From Nemertoderma westbladi (lineage: Eukaryota > Xenacoelomorpha > Nemertodermatida > Nemertodermatidae), in contig JAUCBJ010002528.1 in NCBI GenBank assembly GCA_032718475.1, positions 1 to 26,716 on the forward strand: 26,716 nucleotides of DNA. Direction: 5' to 3'. A program made the translations under genes and the position numbers. Below the pieces are notes generated by a model, which was not told the DNA's origin, searched no databases, and saw nothing but the letters and a program-made list of their open reading frames with translations. Position 1 is the first letter of the stretch. Every line of letters begins with the position of its first letter. Below, piece after piece: positions 1-8,765 of the stretch.

Positions 1-59
1 GGTATCGAAACTGAAGACTCTAATTACCTGGTACATCGGTGTTCCGGTTACAGCTTATA

Positions 60-235
60 GACTGATAACCAATAAGGTTGGTCAATACAGATCGATTGAG
101 AATCTAGAAGGTGGACCAATACAGATCAATTGAGAATCTATAAGGTGGACCCATACAGATCGATTGAGAATCTATAAGGTGGACCAATACAGATAGAATG
201 AGAACCTATAAGGTGGACTAAAATACAAATAAAAG
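60..235. repeat. Degenerate minisatellite, left block
   Basis: About four to five diverged units of roughly 37 bp share a core like TGAGAATCTATAAGGTGGACC followed by AATACAGATCGAT. They are clearly related to the larger array at 4490-5675 but more diverged. The block is cut at about 235 by a SINE and resumes at 511. Confidence 0.85.
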
Positions 236-510
236 TAAAGTAAAGTAAATTTTCTTCGGCCGCTAGGCCAGGGATTACGCACAAAGTCTGACGACTTATT
301 TCCAGTGCGGTCCCCCCAGAACTTTACTCCCCAGAGGAAACTCCAGTACTCATTTAGCTACCACTTAAGGATGCAAGGCAGAGATGCGCACTGGCTGGTC
401 CCTTTAAAGCATTCGTGCCGAAACGAAAACTGCCCTGGCCCATGTGAGGATCGAACCCATGACCTACGGGAGATGTGAATTCAATGCAACCACTACACCA
501 AGGTCGAACC
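236..510 (-). mobile_element. tRNA-derived SINE inserted in minisatellite
   Basis: Read on the minus strand, the element starts near 510 with a tRNA-like head. It has an A box (TGGTGTAGTGG, plus positions 490-500) and a B box (GGGTTCGATCC, plus positions 448-458), about 32 bp apart as in tRNA genes. A body of about 190 bp unrelated to tRNA follows. The 3' end (plus 236-255) is a TTTAC-repeat tail. The flanks on both sides are minisatellite units, so the SINE is the younger insertion. A short TAAA(A)TA match at the two edges may be the target duplication, but it is weak. The SINE family is not identified. Confidence 0.75.
448..500 (-). promoter_or_regulatory. Internal pol III promoter (A and B boxes) of the SINE
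   Basis: The A box at 490-500 and B box at 448-458 on the minus strand fit the type 2 internal promoter consensus (TRGYNNANNNGG and GGTTCRANYCC). Activity cannot be judged from sequence. Confidence 0.65.
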
Positions 511-717
511 TAAATAGAATGAGAACCTATAGGTGGACCAAAATGCAGATAGTCTGAGAATCTATAAGCTGGACCAATATAGAATGATTGAGAATCTATA
601 AGGTGGACCAAAATACAGATAGTCTGAGAACCTATAAGGTGGACAAAAATATAGATAGACTGAAAACATATAAGGTGGACCAATACAGATAGATTCAGAA
701 TCTATAAGTGTTGTATT
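511..717. repeat. Degenerate minisatellite, second block
   Basis: About five to six further diverged units, with cores such as TGAGAACCTATAAGGTGGAC and flanks AATACAGATAG. They continue the array interrupted by the SINE. The stretch 718-850 after it shows nothing recognisable. Confidence 0.85.
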
Positions 718-850
718 AAGATCTGAACTGCAATAACCATATCGTTATATATAATGACAACTAATATAAGTAAATATAACAGATATAGCAGTGCCTGAAC
801 GTTGTCTGAACGTACACGGTACAGCTGTACAATAACAAACATAATACAGG

Positions 851-1126
851 ACCGGTGTACAAGGCTGAGATAACTTCCTCTTGAAATGACTCCCCAGTCA
901 TCTCAGCCTAGGCTGAGAACACTCCTCAGTCGTCTCGGTCTAGGATGAGAACCCTCCCCAATTATCTCAACCTAGGCTGAGATGATAACCTGTAATCCAG
1001 ATGGTAACCTGCTCCTTTCCGTTAATTAAGAAATCTAGGGAGAAAACTGGGGAGTGTTCTCAACCTAGGCTGAGAAGACTGGGGAGTCAAATTTGGTGAG
1101 GAGTTATCTCAGTCTGTTACACCGGT
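851..1126. mobile_element. Foldback or MITE-like element with about 95-bp inverted arms
   Basis: The left end (851 onward, ACCGGTGTACAAGGCTGAGA) and the reverse complement of the right end (1126 backward, ACCGGTGTAACAGACTGAGA) align over about 95 bp with few mismatches. Each arm carries ACTCCCCAGT and a near or perfect copy of the palindrome CTCAGCCTAGGCTGAG. TA dinucleotides lie a few bases outside both tips, so a TA-duplicating (Tc1/mariner-like) origin is possible, but the exact edge is uncertain. There is no ORF, so it is non-autonomous. The central part contains the motif AACCTGCTCCTTTCC, which recurs in the tandem array at 26331-26716. Confidence 0.75.
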
Positions 1127-1204
1127 ACCATATAAATGTCGAGTGCTATGCTATATGTACAGTATATTACTAATATTATTCCATGCCTCCCTTCACCCTT
1201 AGAG

Positions 1205-1753
1205 TTACTCATTTATGCTGGATCCATTCCTTGCAAGCGCCGCCGGCTTCCACGTGGTGGTGACGTTTGAACTACTGTATCTCGGAATAGCTTCGTGACT
1301 GGGTTGGGTCTGTTCGCTCATCATTGTCATAGTTGGTGTCTCCATATGACTTATTAACAAACTGTTGATTAGTGCTGTCTGGTTCAAGTAGGTGCCGAAG
1401 ATTGCGGCGATTGCGCCAATAGATCGTTTCGCTGTCTGCCTTTACTTTATAACTTCGTCCCCGATAATTTTGAGACATTATAGTCAGCCATTTTCCACGT
1501 ACCCGATTTATTCGATTGAATACGAACTCTATCGTTTATTTGTAGTGGTTTCAATAACCTGGAGCCATGATCCCATAATTTGGATGATTTCTCTGACAGA
1601 ATTTCTCGTTTATGATCAACGCGTCCTGGTTGTGTAACTGACCCGACTCTGAGCTGGACTCACACCATCGTTCTTTGGCGTATTATAGAATTCCAGTAAA
1701 GATTTGTTGAAATTGATGGAGTTTACATCACGATCGACTTTTATTGCAAGATA
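1205..1753 (-). pseudogene. gypsy integrase C-terminal segment
   Basis: Minus-strand frames give LLEFYNTPKNDGVSPAQ near 1640-1720, the usual end of a gypsy integrase core. Further on, near 1370-1500, comes RGKWLTIMSQNYRGRSYKV, then WRNRRNLRHLLEPD, the small barrel-like segment that follows gypsy integrase. The pieces lie in different frames and are separated by stops. Upstream on the minus strand the integrase continues at 2339 once the nested RTE fragment is set aside. Confidence 0.75.
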
Positions 1754-1765
1754 TTTCATCGCCTT
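1754..1765. repeat. Left target-site duplication of the RTE-like fragment
   Basis: TTTCATCGCCTT at 1754-1765 is repeated exactly at 2327-2338, bracketing the RTE-like fragment inside the integrase. One copy suffices for continuous integrase coding, as expected for a target duplication. Confidence 0.9.
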
Positions 1766-2326
1766 CGAATACGTAAGGGAAAGGCATGGGCAGCCTTGAA
1801 TAGGCTTTCCAGGATTTGGAAGTTACCGAGAATTAATCGGAAACTTAAGGTCCGATTATTTAGAGCAACAGTAGTTCCAGTACTCCTCTATGGGAGTACA
1901 TGCTGGGCTCTAACTGCTGAGGACACCAAATCTCTGGATGGCACATTCACAAGAATGCTACGCCGGGTTCATTGTGTCAAGTACAATGCACACATCTCCA
2001 ACCAGACACTATATAACATTGTAGGTGTCTCATTGGTTCCCCCAAGCTTGACACTAGAACAAAATCGCCTCCGCTTTGCAGGACATTGCTTTCGCCGTGA
2101 GGACCAGCCAGTGCATAATCTTGTACTTTGGCAGCCTCATGGAGTGAATAAGCATGGTGGACAGCCCATGACTTTCTTGAGACGCATCTTAAAGGACACT
2201 GGCCTTGAAGATGCGGATGATCTAGCAAATGTCATGGGTGATAGGGAGTTGTGGTGGTGCAATTTTGTCGATAAGCCGGCACAGCATTCTTAAAAATTCA
2301 GCTGCAATACAGCATTCCGATCCTAG
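1766..2326 (+). mobile_element. 5'-truncated RTE-like non-LTR retrotransposon, 3' end
   Basis: The longest frame (1796-2293) starts with NRLSRIWKLPRINRKLKVRL and continues through LLYGSTCWAL, LRFAGHCFRRED and LVLWQPHG. This is the C-terminal region after the RT domain of RTE/craniate-type non-LTR elements. It is nearly identical in DNA to 21387-21573 over its first part and to 25569-25735 over its last part, so three copies of one family occur here. It has no RT core or endonuclease, as expected for 5' truncation. It ends close to CCTAG, with at most one unit of the TAG tail seen in the copy at 25569. Opposite strand to the gypsy host. Confidence 0.88.
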
Positions 2327-2338
2327 TTTCATCGCCTT
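2327..2338. repeat. Right target-site duplication of the RTE-like fragment
   Basis: Second copy of TTTCATCGCCTT, matching 1754-1765 exactly. Confidence 0.9.
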
Positions 2339-2857
2339 TATTGCAGACTCTGCATGACCGTTAGATTGGTGGTTGTAGGGTGATGAAGGGTTATATAATA
2401 TGCCATTGTTATTTCAGAACGTTATGAACTCATTCGATTTAAATTGGGGTCCATTGTTGTCGTCGGTTGTTAACCGACATGGTATACCAAAATCCCGCAT
2501 CCAGTGATAGAAATGTTTAACGACAACGGCTGTGTTGATGCCAGTAAGACCGTTCTTGCCACATAATTAAATACAAGGCCATCCTGAATATTTGTCCGAG
2601 ATCACTGTAACTCCATCCTTCTTTCTCAAAGAGATCTGCTGATATGCTGTTACCGGGAATTGTTGGTAGTGGGTGGTGTATGAGTGGTTCAGCTCTTTTG
2701 CTGTCTTTAAAGTGTTTCACTCTCATTGCATCTACTGACGATGTTAGTTACGTCATTAGTAAGACCAGGCCAATAGATTGTTTGGCGAGCACGAGGCAAC
2801 ATACGTTCTCGTCCCTGATGGGCACTGTGAAGATGATGAAGGACTCTAAGACGCATT
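2339..2857 (-). pseudogene. gypsy zinc-binding (H2C2) and integrase core
   Basis: Minus strand, high to low coordinate. RVLHHLHSAHQGRERMLPRA and QTIYWPGLTNDVTNIVSRC (about 2730-2850) match the H2C2 zinc-binding segment that precedes gypsy integrase. EPLIHHPLPTIPGNSISADL (about 2640-2690) is the linker into the core. Then come a GIPCRLTTD stretch followed by NGPQF (about 2440-2480) and YNHQSNGHAESAIKAMK (about 2335-2385), carrying the second catalytic Asp region and the catalytic Glu. Several frame changes are needed. Integrase normally joins element cDNA to host DNA; this copy cannot be functional. Confidence 0.82.
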
Positions 2858-3026
2858 GTCTATCTTTTACCTGAGCCGCTAGCTGGATGGTTAGAGCATC
2901 AGTCTTCCAACCCGGAGGTCACCAGTTCGATCCCACCTGGACGTCATTGCCGACTTTGCAAAAAGCTGTGCCCAACAAAACGTTATAATAATATGAAACC
3001 ACTCATTCACCCATTACACCAATAAT
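2858..3026 (+). mobile_element. tRNA-derived SINE, copy 1
   Basis: This 169-bp unit closely matches 3282-3450, from GTCTATCTTTTACCTGAGCC through CACCAATAAT. The head is tRNA-like: A-box region TAGCTGGATGG at 2880 onward and B box AGTTCGATCCC at 2934-2944. The loop-like CTTCCAA between them recalls a Gly-TCC tRNA, a weak clue. The body includes GCAAAAAGCTGTGCCCAACA, and the 3' end is AATAAT-rich. It lies inside the gypsy zinc-binding region. Confidence 0.8.
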
Positions 3027-3281
3027 AAATTATATATACCGGTCGCAATTCTCTATGGGTGTAACTAACGTACCTAAATTAGTAGCTAGAGTGTATATAA
3101 TTAATCATTGTGGCCGTGATGGTTCATGGTTAATATACACTACCCTTTCATTGTAGCGAGTGGTTAAAGACGGCCACGTTCGGTAGGGTTGAGTACAGTG
3201 GCAGCATATGATGGTATTGACACATGGGAGGCCATGAGAAGGTAAATTGCGGACATACAAGGTATCAGATAGTATTTCCAG
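3027..3281 (-). other. Segment between the two SINE copies, probably gypsy linker
   Basis: One minus-strand frame is open for about 60 codons (DLEILSDTLYVRNLPSHG and onward). Its position between RNase H and the zinc-binding segment suits a gypsy pol linker, but no diagnostic motif is present. A different nested insertion is possible. Confidence 0.35.
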
Positions 3282-3450
3282 GTCTATTTTTTACCTGAGC
3301 CGCTAGCTGAATGGTTAGAGCGTCAGACTTCCAACCCGTAGGTCACCAGTTCAATCCAATCTGGACGTCATTGCCGACTTTGCAAAAAGCTGTGCCCAAC
3401 AAATAGTTATAATAATATGAAACCACTCATTCACACAAAACACCAATAAT
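3282..3450 (+). mobile_element. tRNA-derived SINE, copy 2
   Basis: Same element as 2858-3026, in the same orientation and 424 bp downstream, with scattered substitutions including one in the B box (AGTTCAATCC). It interrupts gypsy coding just after the RNase H domain. No clear target duplication is visible, so a segmental duplication of the SINE cannot be excluded. Confidence 0.8.
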
Positions 3451-3930
3451 GTTTCCTTTCTGCCATGTTGCAGTTAGGTTATCGCATGACAAATGTTCAC
3501 AAAGGCGAACAATGCGCGGCGACGGTCATTCCGAAAACAATTTTTGATACAATATGGATATAAGAGGTTGGTGATCGACGACCAGGCAATACTTGGCGCC
3601 TCGCAAAAATAAGCGGCACTTACAAACAGCCCAGACGACAGCTAGTAACTCAGCCTCCGTTGCAGATTATCGTGATCCTTCGGCTGTCACTGATCTAGAA
3701 CCACATGCAAGTAAACGAAATAGTTCCGCCATGTGTGGCTGCTGCCATAGGGCATATCCCAAACCGCGAGACAGAGCAGCATCTGTCTCCGAAAATAATG
3801 GTGCCCCATAGGTGAAATTAGCCAAAATCCTCGGTGATGTTACCCAGTATAATTTTATTAAATGCTTCTTGTTGCTGTGCTTCCCATATGAACGGTGTAT
3901 CTTTAGAAAGGATTGCAATGATAGGAGTGG
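3451..3930 (-). pseudogene. gypsy RNase H domain
   Basis: The minus strand reads LANFTYGAPLFSETDAALSR (about 3770-3840), containing the Asp-bearing TDA motif. Next come CGSRSVTAEGSRYAIIDLEL and LAVVWAVCKCRLFL (about 3600-3690), the ELLAVVWA helix with its Glu. VVDHQPLISIL (about 3550-3580) holds the DH motif. A PRIVRLCEHL-like stretch and WQKGN follow before the SINE. The domain normally degrades RNA in RNA/DNA hybrids. Frame changes make it non-functional. Confidence 0.82.
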
Positions 3931-4489
3931 CTAATGTTGCTAGATCAGCGATGAACAACTGTTGAATTGCTAAACTGTTGAATTAGCCCACAGAATGAGC
4001 GTACATCGGTTTTATTTTGTGGTATGGGGAAGTACTTCAGTGCTTTGACAAGACCTGGTGTAACCGTATGATGTGATGCGGTATCCACACCAGTTGACCT
4101 CTTTCTCGCCATATATCAACTTATTCCTATTCAGAGTAATGCCACTCTCTGCATCGATTGAGAACAGCTTTTACACGTTGATAATGTTCAATTGGGGCTT
4201 TTATCATAAATAATGATGTCTTCTACACTTTTCCGCACATTATCTGTCTCCCCTCGCATCGTGTTCGTCTCCAGCTGAGATCAACCACATAGGGTTCCGT
4301 AGACATTAATAACGGCTCCATGGGGGCAATGAACGTTGTGAGGGGGACACTGTCCGGGTGTAGTTGTACTTGCCTGTACCCGTGACGTGCGTCTAAAGTA
4401 GTGAAAAATGTCATTCCGGGACTGATTTGATCAACCTCGTGGGCAGGTATCTTAGATGTGTGTCCAGGTCGCTGAACTGCTCGATTAAA
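3931..4489 (-). pseudogene. gypsy reverse transcriptase, truncated at its 5' side
   Basis: The minus strand starts at about 4489 with FNRAVQRPGH, then FFTTLDARHGYRQVQL (about 4380-4430), which holds the first catalytic Asp. After a frame change come YLRNPMGLISAGDE and VEDIIIYDKS (about 4190-4230). In the latter, the first Asp of the usual DD pair reads Glu. VRSFCGLIQQFSN (about 3985) is the connection-region motif. The fingers upstream of FNRAVQRP are missing because minisatellite sequence starts there. Defective. Confidence 0.82.
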
Positions 4490-5675
4490 TACAGAGAGAC
4501 TGAGAACCCATAAGGTGGACAAAAATACAGATAGACTGAGAAAATATAAGGTGGGCAAAAATACAGAGAGACTGAGAACCCAACCCATAAGTTGGACAAA
4601 AATACAGATAGACTGAGAACATATAAGGTGGACAAAAATACAGAGAGACTGAGAACCCAACCCATAAGGTGGACAAAAATATAGATAGACTGAGAACCCA
4701 ACCCATAAGTTGGACAAAAATACAGATAGACTGAGAACATATAAGGTGGACAAAAATACAGAGAGACTGAGAACCCAACCCATAAGGTGGACAAAAATAT
4801 AGATAGACTGAGAACCCAACCCATAAGGTGGACAAAAATACAGATAGACTGAGAAAATATAAGGTGGGCAAAAATACAGAGAGACTGAGAACCCAACCCA
4901 TAAGGTGGACAAAAATACAGATAGACTGAGAACCCAACCCATAAGTTGGACAAAAATACAGATAGACTGAGAACATATAAGGTGGACAAAAATACAGAGA
5001 TACTGAGAACCCAACCCATAAGGTGGACAAAAATATAGATAGACTGAGAACCCAACCCATAAGGTGGACAAAAATACAGATAGACTGAGAAAATATAAGG
5101 TGGGCAAAAATACAGAGAGACTGAGAACCCAACCCATAAGGTGGACAAAAATACAGATAGACTGAGAACATATAAGGTGGACAAAAATACAGATAGACTG
5201 AGAACCCATAAGGTGGACAAATATACAGATAGACTGAGAACCCAACCCATAAGGTGGACAAAAATACAGATAGACTGAGAACATATAAGGTGGACAAAAA
5301 TACAGAGAGACTGAGAACCCAACCCATAAGGTGGACAAAAATACAGATAGACTGAGAAAATATAAGGTGGGCAAAAATACAGAGAGACTGAGAACCCAAC
5401 CCATAAGGTGGACAAAAATACAGATAGACTGAGAACCCAACCCATAAGGTGGACAAAAATACAAATAGACTGAGAACATATAAGGTGGGCAAAAATACAG
5501 ATAGACTGAGAACCCATAAGGTGGATCAATACAGTGTACAATAAGAACATTTAGGTTGTTCAATACAGACAGATTGAGAATCTATATGGTGGACCAATGC
5601 AGAGAGATAGAGAATCTATAAGGTGGTTAAATACAGACAGACTGAGAACATATAAGGTGGACCAAAATGAGAATA
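4490..5675. repeat. Minisatellite of alternating 36- and 41-bp units
   Basis: About 27 units containing ACTGAGAA occupy 4490-5520, with about four more diverged units to 5675. One unit type is 36 bp (ACAGATAGACTGAGAACATA, then TAAGGTGGACAAAAAT). The other is 41 bp, with an added CCAACCCA before TAAGGTGG. The two types occur in recurring short orders, suggesting a higher-order repeat. The minus strand lacks stops in all three frames over about 1 kb, which creates long false ORFs, one running into the gypsy RT. Related units occur at 60-235, 511-717 and 8193-8240. Confidence 0.95.
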
Positions 5676-5800
5676 TGTAAGATGTGGGGCGAGACACGTA
5701 TGGCGAGCCATCAGCGAACTGATATAATTATACTATGGCCGTTTCTCAAAAGTCTGTGTGTGACGTGTGTGTGTGTGTGTGTGTCGGTAGCCATAAATGT
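5676..5800 (+). repeat. Dispersed repeat with a TG microsatellite
   Basis: The sequence GTGGGGCG...GAGCCATCAGCGAACTG...ATAATTATACTATGGCCG followed by a TG run (5757-5784) and CGG(A/T)AGCCAT matches the reverse complement of 16380-16505 over about 115 bp. Two copies of one repeat family are therefore present in opposite orientation. Confidence 0.75.
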
Positions 5801-6526
5801 CGGAAGCCATAATCGAAGTTAATATCTTCAGTTAAATTGTATGGTTGAATCGAATTATTTCGATTCTTCTATCGGTAATTAATTATTTAGGGGGGTAACA
5901 TTTATCCCATCTGGTATAAAATTAACATGGGTAGATTCGCCGTGTCCCATTCTATCAAAGTCTTTACTTTATACTCGAGATTAATGTCAAGTTTTATAGT
6001 TATTTATTGATTTACAATTAAAATTGCATTTTTATCAATTAATTCACACGCAGGCTCTAACCGCATAATGACAGTCAATACGGAGTAATTCCTTCCCGTG
6101 TCTTAGCAACGCTGAGAATGTCCTGGCCTGTTAGAGGCAGACTGCTGCTGGTTGGGGATGGTAGGATAGCATTAATTCCCTAAACATTCACTCACTCTCC
6201 ATAGAACTGGCTGACGGGGGTGTGTGTGTGTGTTTAGGTATCAGTTATTCAATGACATTAATATTATTACTAATGAAGGAATAGTGCTCCTTCAATACAT
6301 CTCAACAGACATCAATTCATTGCCTGTGCCTACCAACGCGTGCTCCATAACATAACAACATATATCCTTGATTTCCATCACCTCTCACCACAATTATTAT
6401 TAGTAATTAAAAGTTTCAATTCGGTTTGTCGTTCCGTTATCTGGTTATTCAGTTATTGCATTATTAATAAATAAATGTTTTAAAATATATCTTACGAAAT
6501 ATGGTTAATAATTAAAACTTGTCGCT
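5801..6526. other. AT-rich gene-free stretch
   Basis: No coding signal, RNA gene or convincing repeat was seen apart from a short TG run at about 6219-6233. Confidence 0.5.
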
Positions 6527-7075
6527 AACATTCTCACTATGGGGGTTTTAAGGAGTGCTGATTACATTTCTGATGTCAGTTTTCACGTTTACATAAATCT
6601 AGTCTGTCTGTCTGTCGGTCTTTCTGTCAGTCAGTCTGTCAAAACATAAAAGAGAATTCAAATTAACTAACATTCTCGCTATTGGGGTTTTAAGGGGTGC
6701 TGATTTCATTTCTGATGTCAGTTTTCAGGTTTACATAAATATAGTCTGTCTGTATGTCGGTCTTTCTGTCAGTCAGTCAGTCTGTCAAAACTTAAAAAAT
6801 AATACAAACTAACTAACATTCTCGTTATGGGGGTTTTAATGGGTGCTAATTTTATTTCAGATGTCAGTTTTCACGTTTAAAAAAATCTAGTCTGTCTGGC
6901 TGTCGGTCTTTCTGTCAGTCAGTCTGTGAAAACTTAAGAAAGTATACTAACTAACCAACATTCTCGCTATGGTGGTTTTAAGGGTTGCTGATTTCATTTT
7001 TGATGTCAGTTTACACGTTTACATAAATCTAGTCTGTCTGTCTGTCGGTCTTACTGCCAGTCTGTACTACTGTAC
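6527..7075. repeat. Four-unit tandem repeat of about 143 bp
   Basis: AACATTCTC starts units at 6527, 6669, 6815 and 6957 (spacings 142, 146, 142). Each unit reads through GGGGGTTTTAAGG, GCTGATT, GATGTCAGTTTTCACGTTTA and ACATAAATCTAG into a TCTG-rich microsatellite ending near CAGTCTGTC. The units differ by scattered substitutions. No coding capacity. Confidence 0.92.
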
Positions 7076-7240
7076 TGTGGTTGGCATTACACCATATACC
7101 TAACACTAATAATACAGTCTACAATACAGCCTATCTACAGTACAGAATGGATTTTTTGCCACGAAGAGCAATAAATGTCATTAATACTATCCACCAGTAT
7201 ACCTACTCCAAGAGCCTTCCAATAAAACATGTATTCCAGC

Positions 7241-7311
7241 ATGACGTCCACTGCACGTCTTCGTGCTGTCCATTGTGACGTGCAGTGGACGTCATAGGCT
7301 CTAAGGGGTTA
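7241..7311. mobile_element. Perfect 19-bp hairpin next to a TTAA, piggyBac-like end
   Basis: ATGACGTCCACTGCACGTC (7241-7259) and its exact reverse complement (7277-7295) enclose 17 nt. Just outside, GGCTCTAAGGGGTTAA ends at 7311. Read in reverse this is TTAACCCCTTAGAGCC followed by the hairpin, the form expected of a piggyBac-type terminus (TTAA target, CCC tip). The opposite end was not found, so it may be a solo or degraded end. Confidence 0.45.
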
Positions 7312-7393
7312 AGCAACACGGTCCCTACTTCGCCCTGTCGACACCCCAGCCATTTTTCACCAATCCTTTTTTATAGTTTTTTAATTTTTTTGG

Positions 7394-7625
7394 TATTGGT
7401 GAAAGTTCTACAACATTAGTAGATATGTTTTTTATGATAGCTAGTGTTTTTTTGCTCGCTAGTATTTTTTGAAATTATAAAAAATGTGAAAGTCCATGAT
7501 ATTTCAGGTTAAACTGTTGAAGAATATATTAATGACCAAAATAATTTCCAAAAATTACTAGCTAGTAAAAAATACTAGCTATATACCATTAAAAATCTAC
7601 TAAGGTTCTAGAATATTCACTAGTA
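7394..7625. mobile_element. Small inverted-repeat (MITE-like) element
   Basis: The left arm from TATTGGTGAA (7394) through TTAGTAGAT and GCTAGTATTTTTTG to about 7478 matches the reverse complement of the right arm, which ends TTCACTAGTA (7625), over about 80 bp with moderate divergence. TA forms both tips, compatible with a TA target. No ORF. Confidence 0.65.
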
Positions 7626-8744
7626 TAAAAAAGCACTCAAAATCACAAAAAATAAAGGTTAAAAAACTCATTCGGGACCCTTTTGCTTAAGGAGTCAAAA
7701 TTGTAGAACAAATTCCCGAAGTTTGCGACGTTTGCGAAATTCGCGAAGAATCCGTCAGTTTCTGTGCCCTAATGGTTTCGTGACGAAACAATCAAATCTT
7801 ACACACTTAACACACGCGAACTAATTTAATGTGTGTATTAGTATGCATGAATCATTAAATAGAAATTAAATTAATGAACGCTATTTCAACATGAAATCTA
7901 CGGAATCAATACACAACACACCCACACTACTGAATTCAAAAATTTATATAGATTGCAACTTATATTTGGCTACCTTTTAGGCCTAAATGGGTGACTAATT
8001 TAATTATTCACCCCTATATATTTGTAGCCTTTTTAATTTGTGCCTCTAATTGAATCAAACATTAAACTAAAATATATGTCACAATATTGGTCTGTCGGTA
8101 GCTGGTCAATGAATCTCTCATAAATTTGTTAATTAGTCGCTGCTCAGTCATTGAACATTTGAACACGTGCTGCTCGAAGACCCCACAACGTGTACCAATA
8201 CAGATGTAGTGAGAATCTATATGGTGGACCAATACAGATCCTGATGCGTTTATAATAATTATTTCATTATTGGTGAGGACGTGCACTGACTATCTCTTTA
8301 TAGAATCTTTAGAGGAATTTTTGAATTTCTTTTTGGATTAAATAGACAATACTGAGATATTGTTAACAAAAATAATGCGGTTGGATAATATTGTATAATG
8401 AATATACCTGCTACACAGAAAAATATTAACAATATTTGTTTCTGATAAAAATAATGTAAATTCTTATTAAATGGAAATGGAATTGTCAGAAAATGAATAA
8501 ATTTTTTCTTAATCTAAATCAAAAGAAATATAACACAAATTTAATAATTTAATTTTTTACATTAAGTCAATATATGTGGTGAATTGAACCAGAATATGAA
8601 AATTAATTAGCTCTTTATAAAATCAAATTTAATACGATTAAAGATATGAGTTCGGTCCCCAGAGTGTGTAGCCAACCAATTTAACAATAATGGTCACAAT
8701 ACATCACACTAAGGTGTCTGATAAGCAATTATAATTAACTCCTG
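7626..8744. other. AT-rich gene-free stretch downstream of OSTF1
   Basis: No convincing gene was seen. It contains one stray minisatellite piece (8193-8240). Upstream exons of the plus-strand ANKUB1-like gene could lie here, but no ubiquitin-like coding segment was recognised. Confidence 0.45.
8193..8240. repeat. Isolated minisatellite fragment
   Basis: About 1.5 units (ACCAATACAGATGTAGTGAG then AATCTATATGGTGGACCAAT) match the diverged units at 60-235. They lie about 2.5 kb from the main array. Confidence 0.75.
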
Positions 8745-8750
8745 TTTATT
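8745..8750 (-). terminator. Polyadenylation signal of OSTF1
   Basis: AATAAA on the minus strand lies 15 bp past the OSTF1 stop codon, implying a very short 3' UTR. No genomic poly(A) tract follows. Confidence 0.6.
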
Positions 8751-8765
8751 ACACTGGGTTTCTCA

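Larger units (their letters stand above)
1201..4489 (-). mobile_element. Decayed Ty3/gypsy LTR-retrotransposon pol region
   Basis: Read from 4489 down to about 1201, the minus strand carries, in canonical gypsy order, reverse transcriptase, RNase H, an H2C2-type zinc-binding segment, integrase core and an integrase C-terminal segment. Frames change repeatedly and stops are present, so it is dead. No gag, protease or LTR was recognised. The 5' side ends abruptly inside RT where the minisatellite begins. Two SINE copies (2858-3026, 3282-3450) and an RTE-like fragment (1766-2326) are nested inside. The assignment rests on motif order recognised by eye. Confidence 0.85.

Noticed and set aside
2858-3026. 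Functional tRNA gene
   Set aside because: The tRNA-like head has poor stems and a long unrelated body, and is repeated as a SINE at 3282.
4223-5563. 446-codon minus-strand ORF
   Set aside because: It is minisatellite read-through fused by chance to a gypsy RT fragment; the other two minus frames are equally open across the array.
7081-7278. 65-codon plus-strand ORF
   Set aside because: No homology recognised; it runs into the hairpin and has no codon signal.
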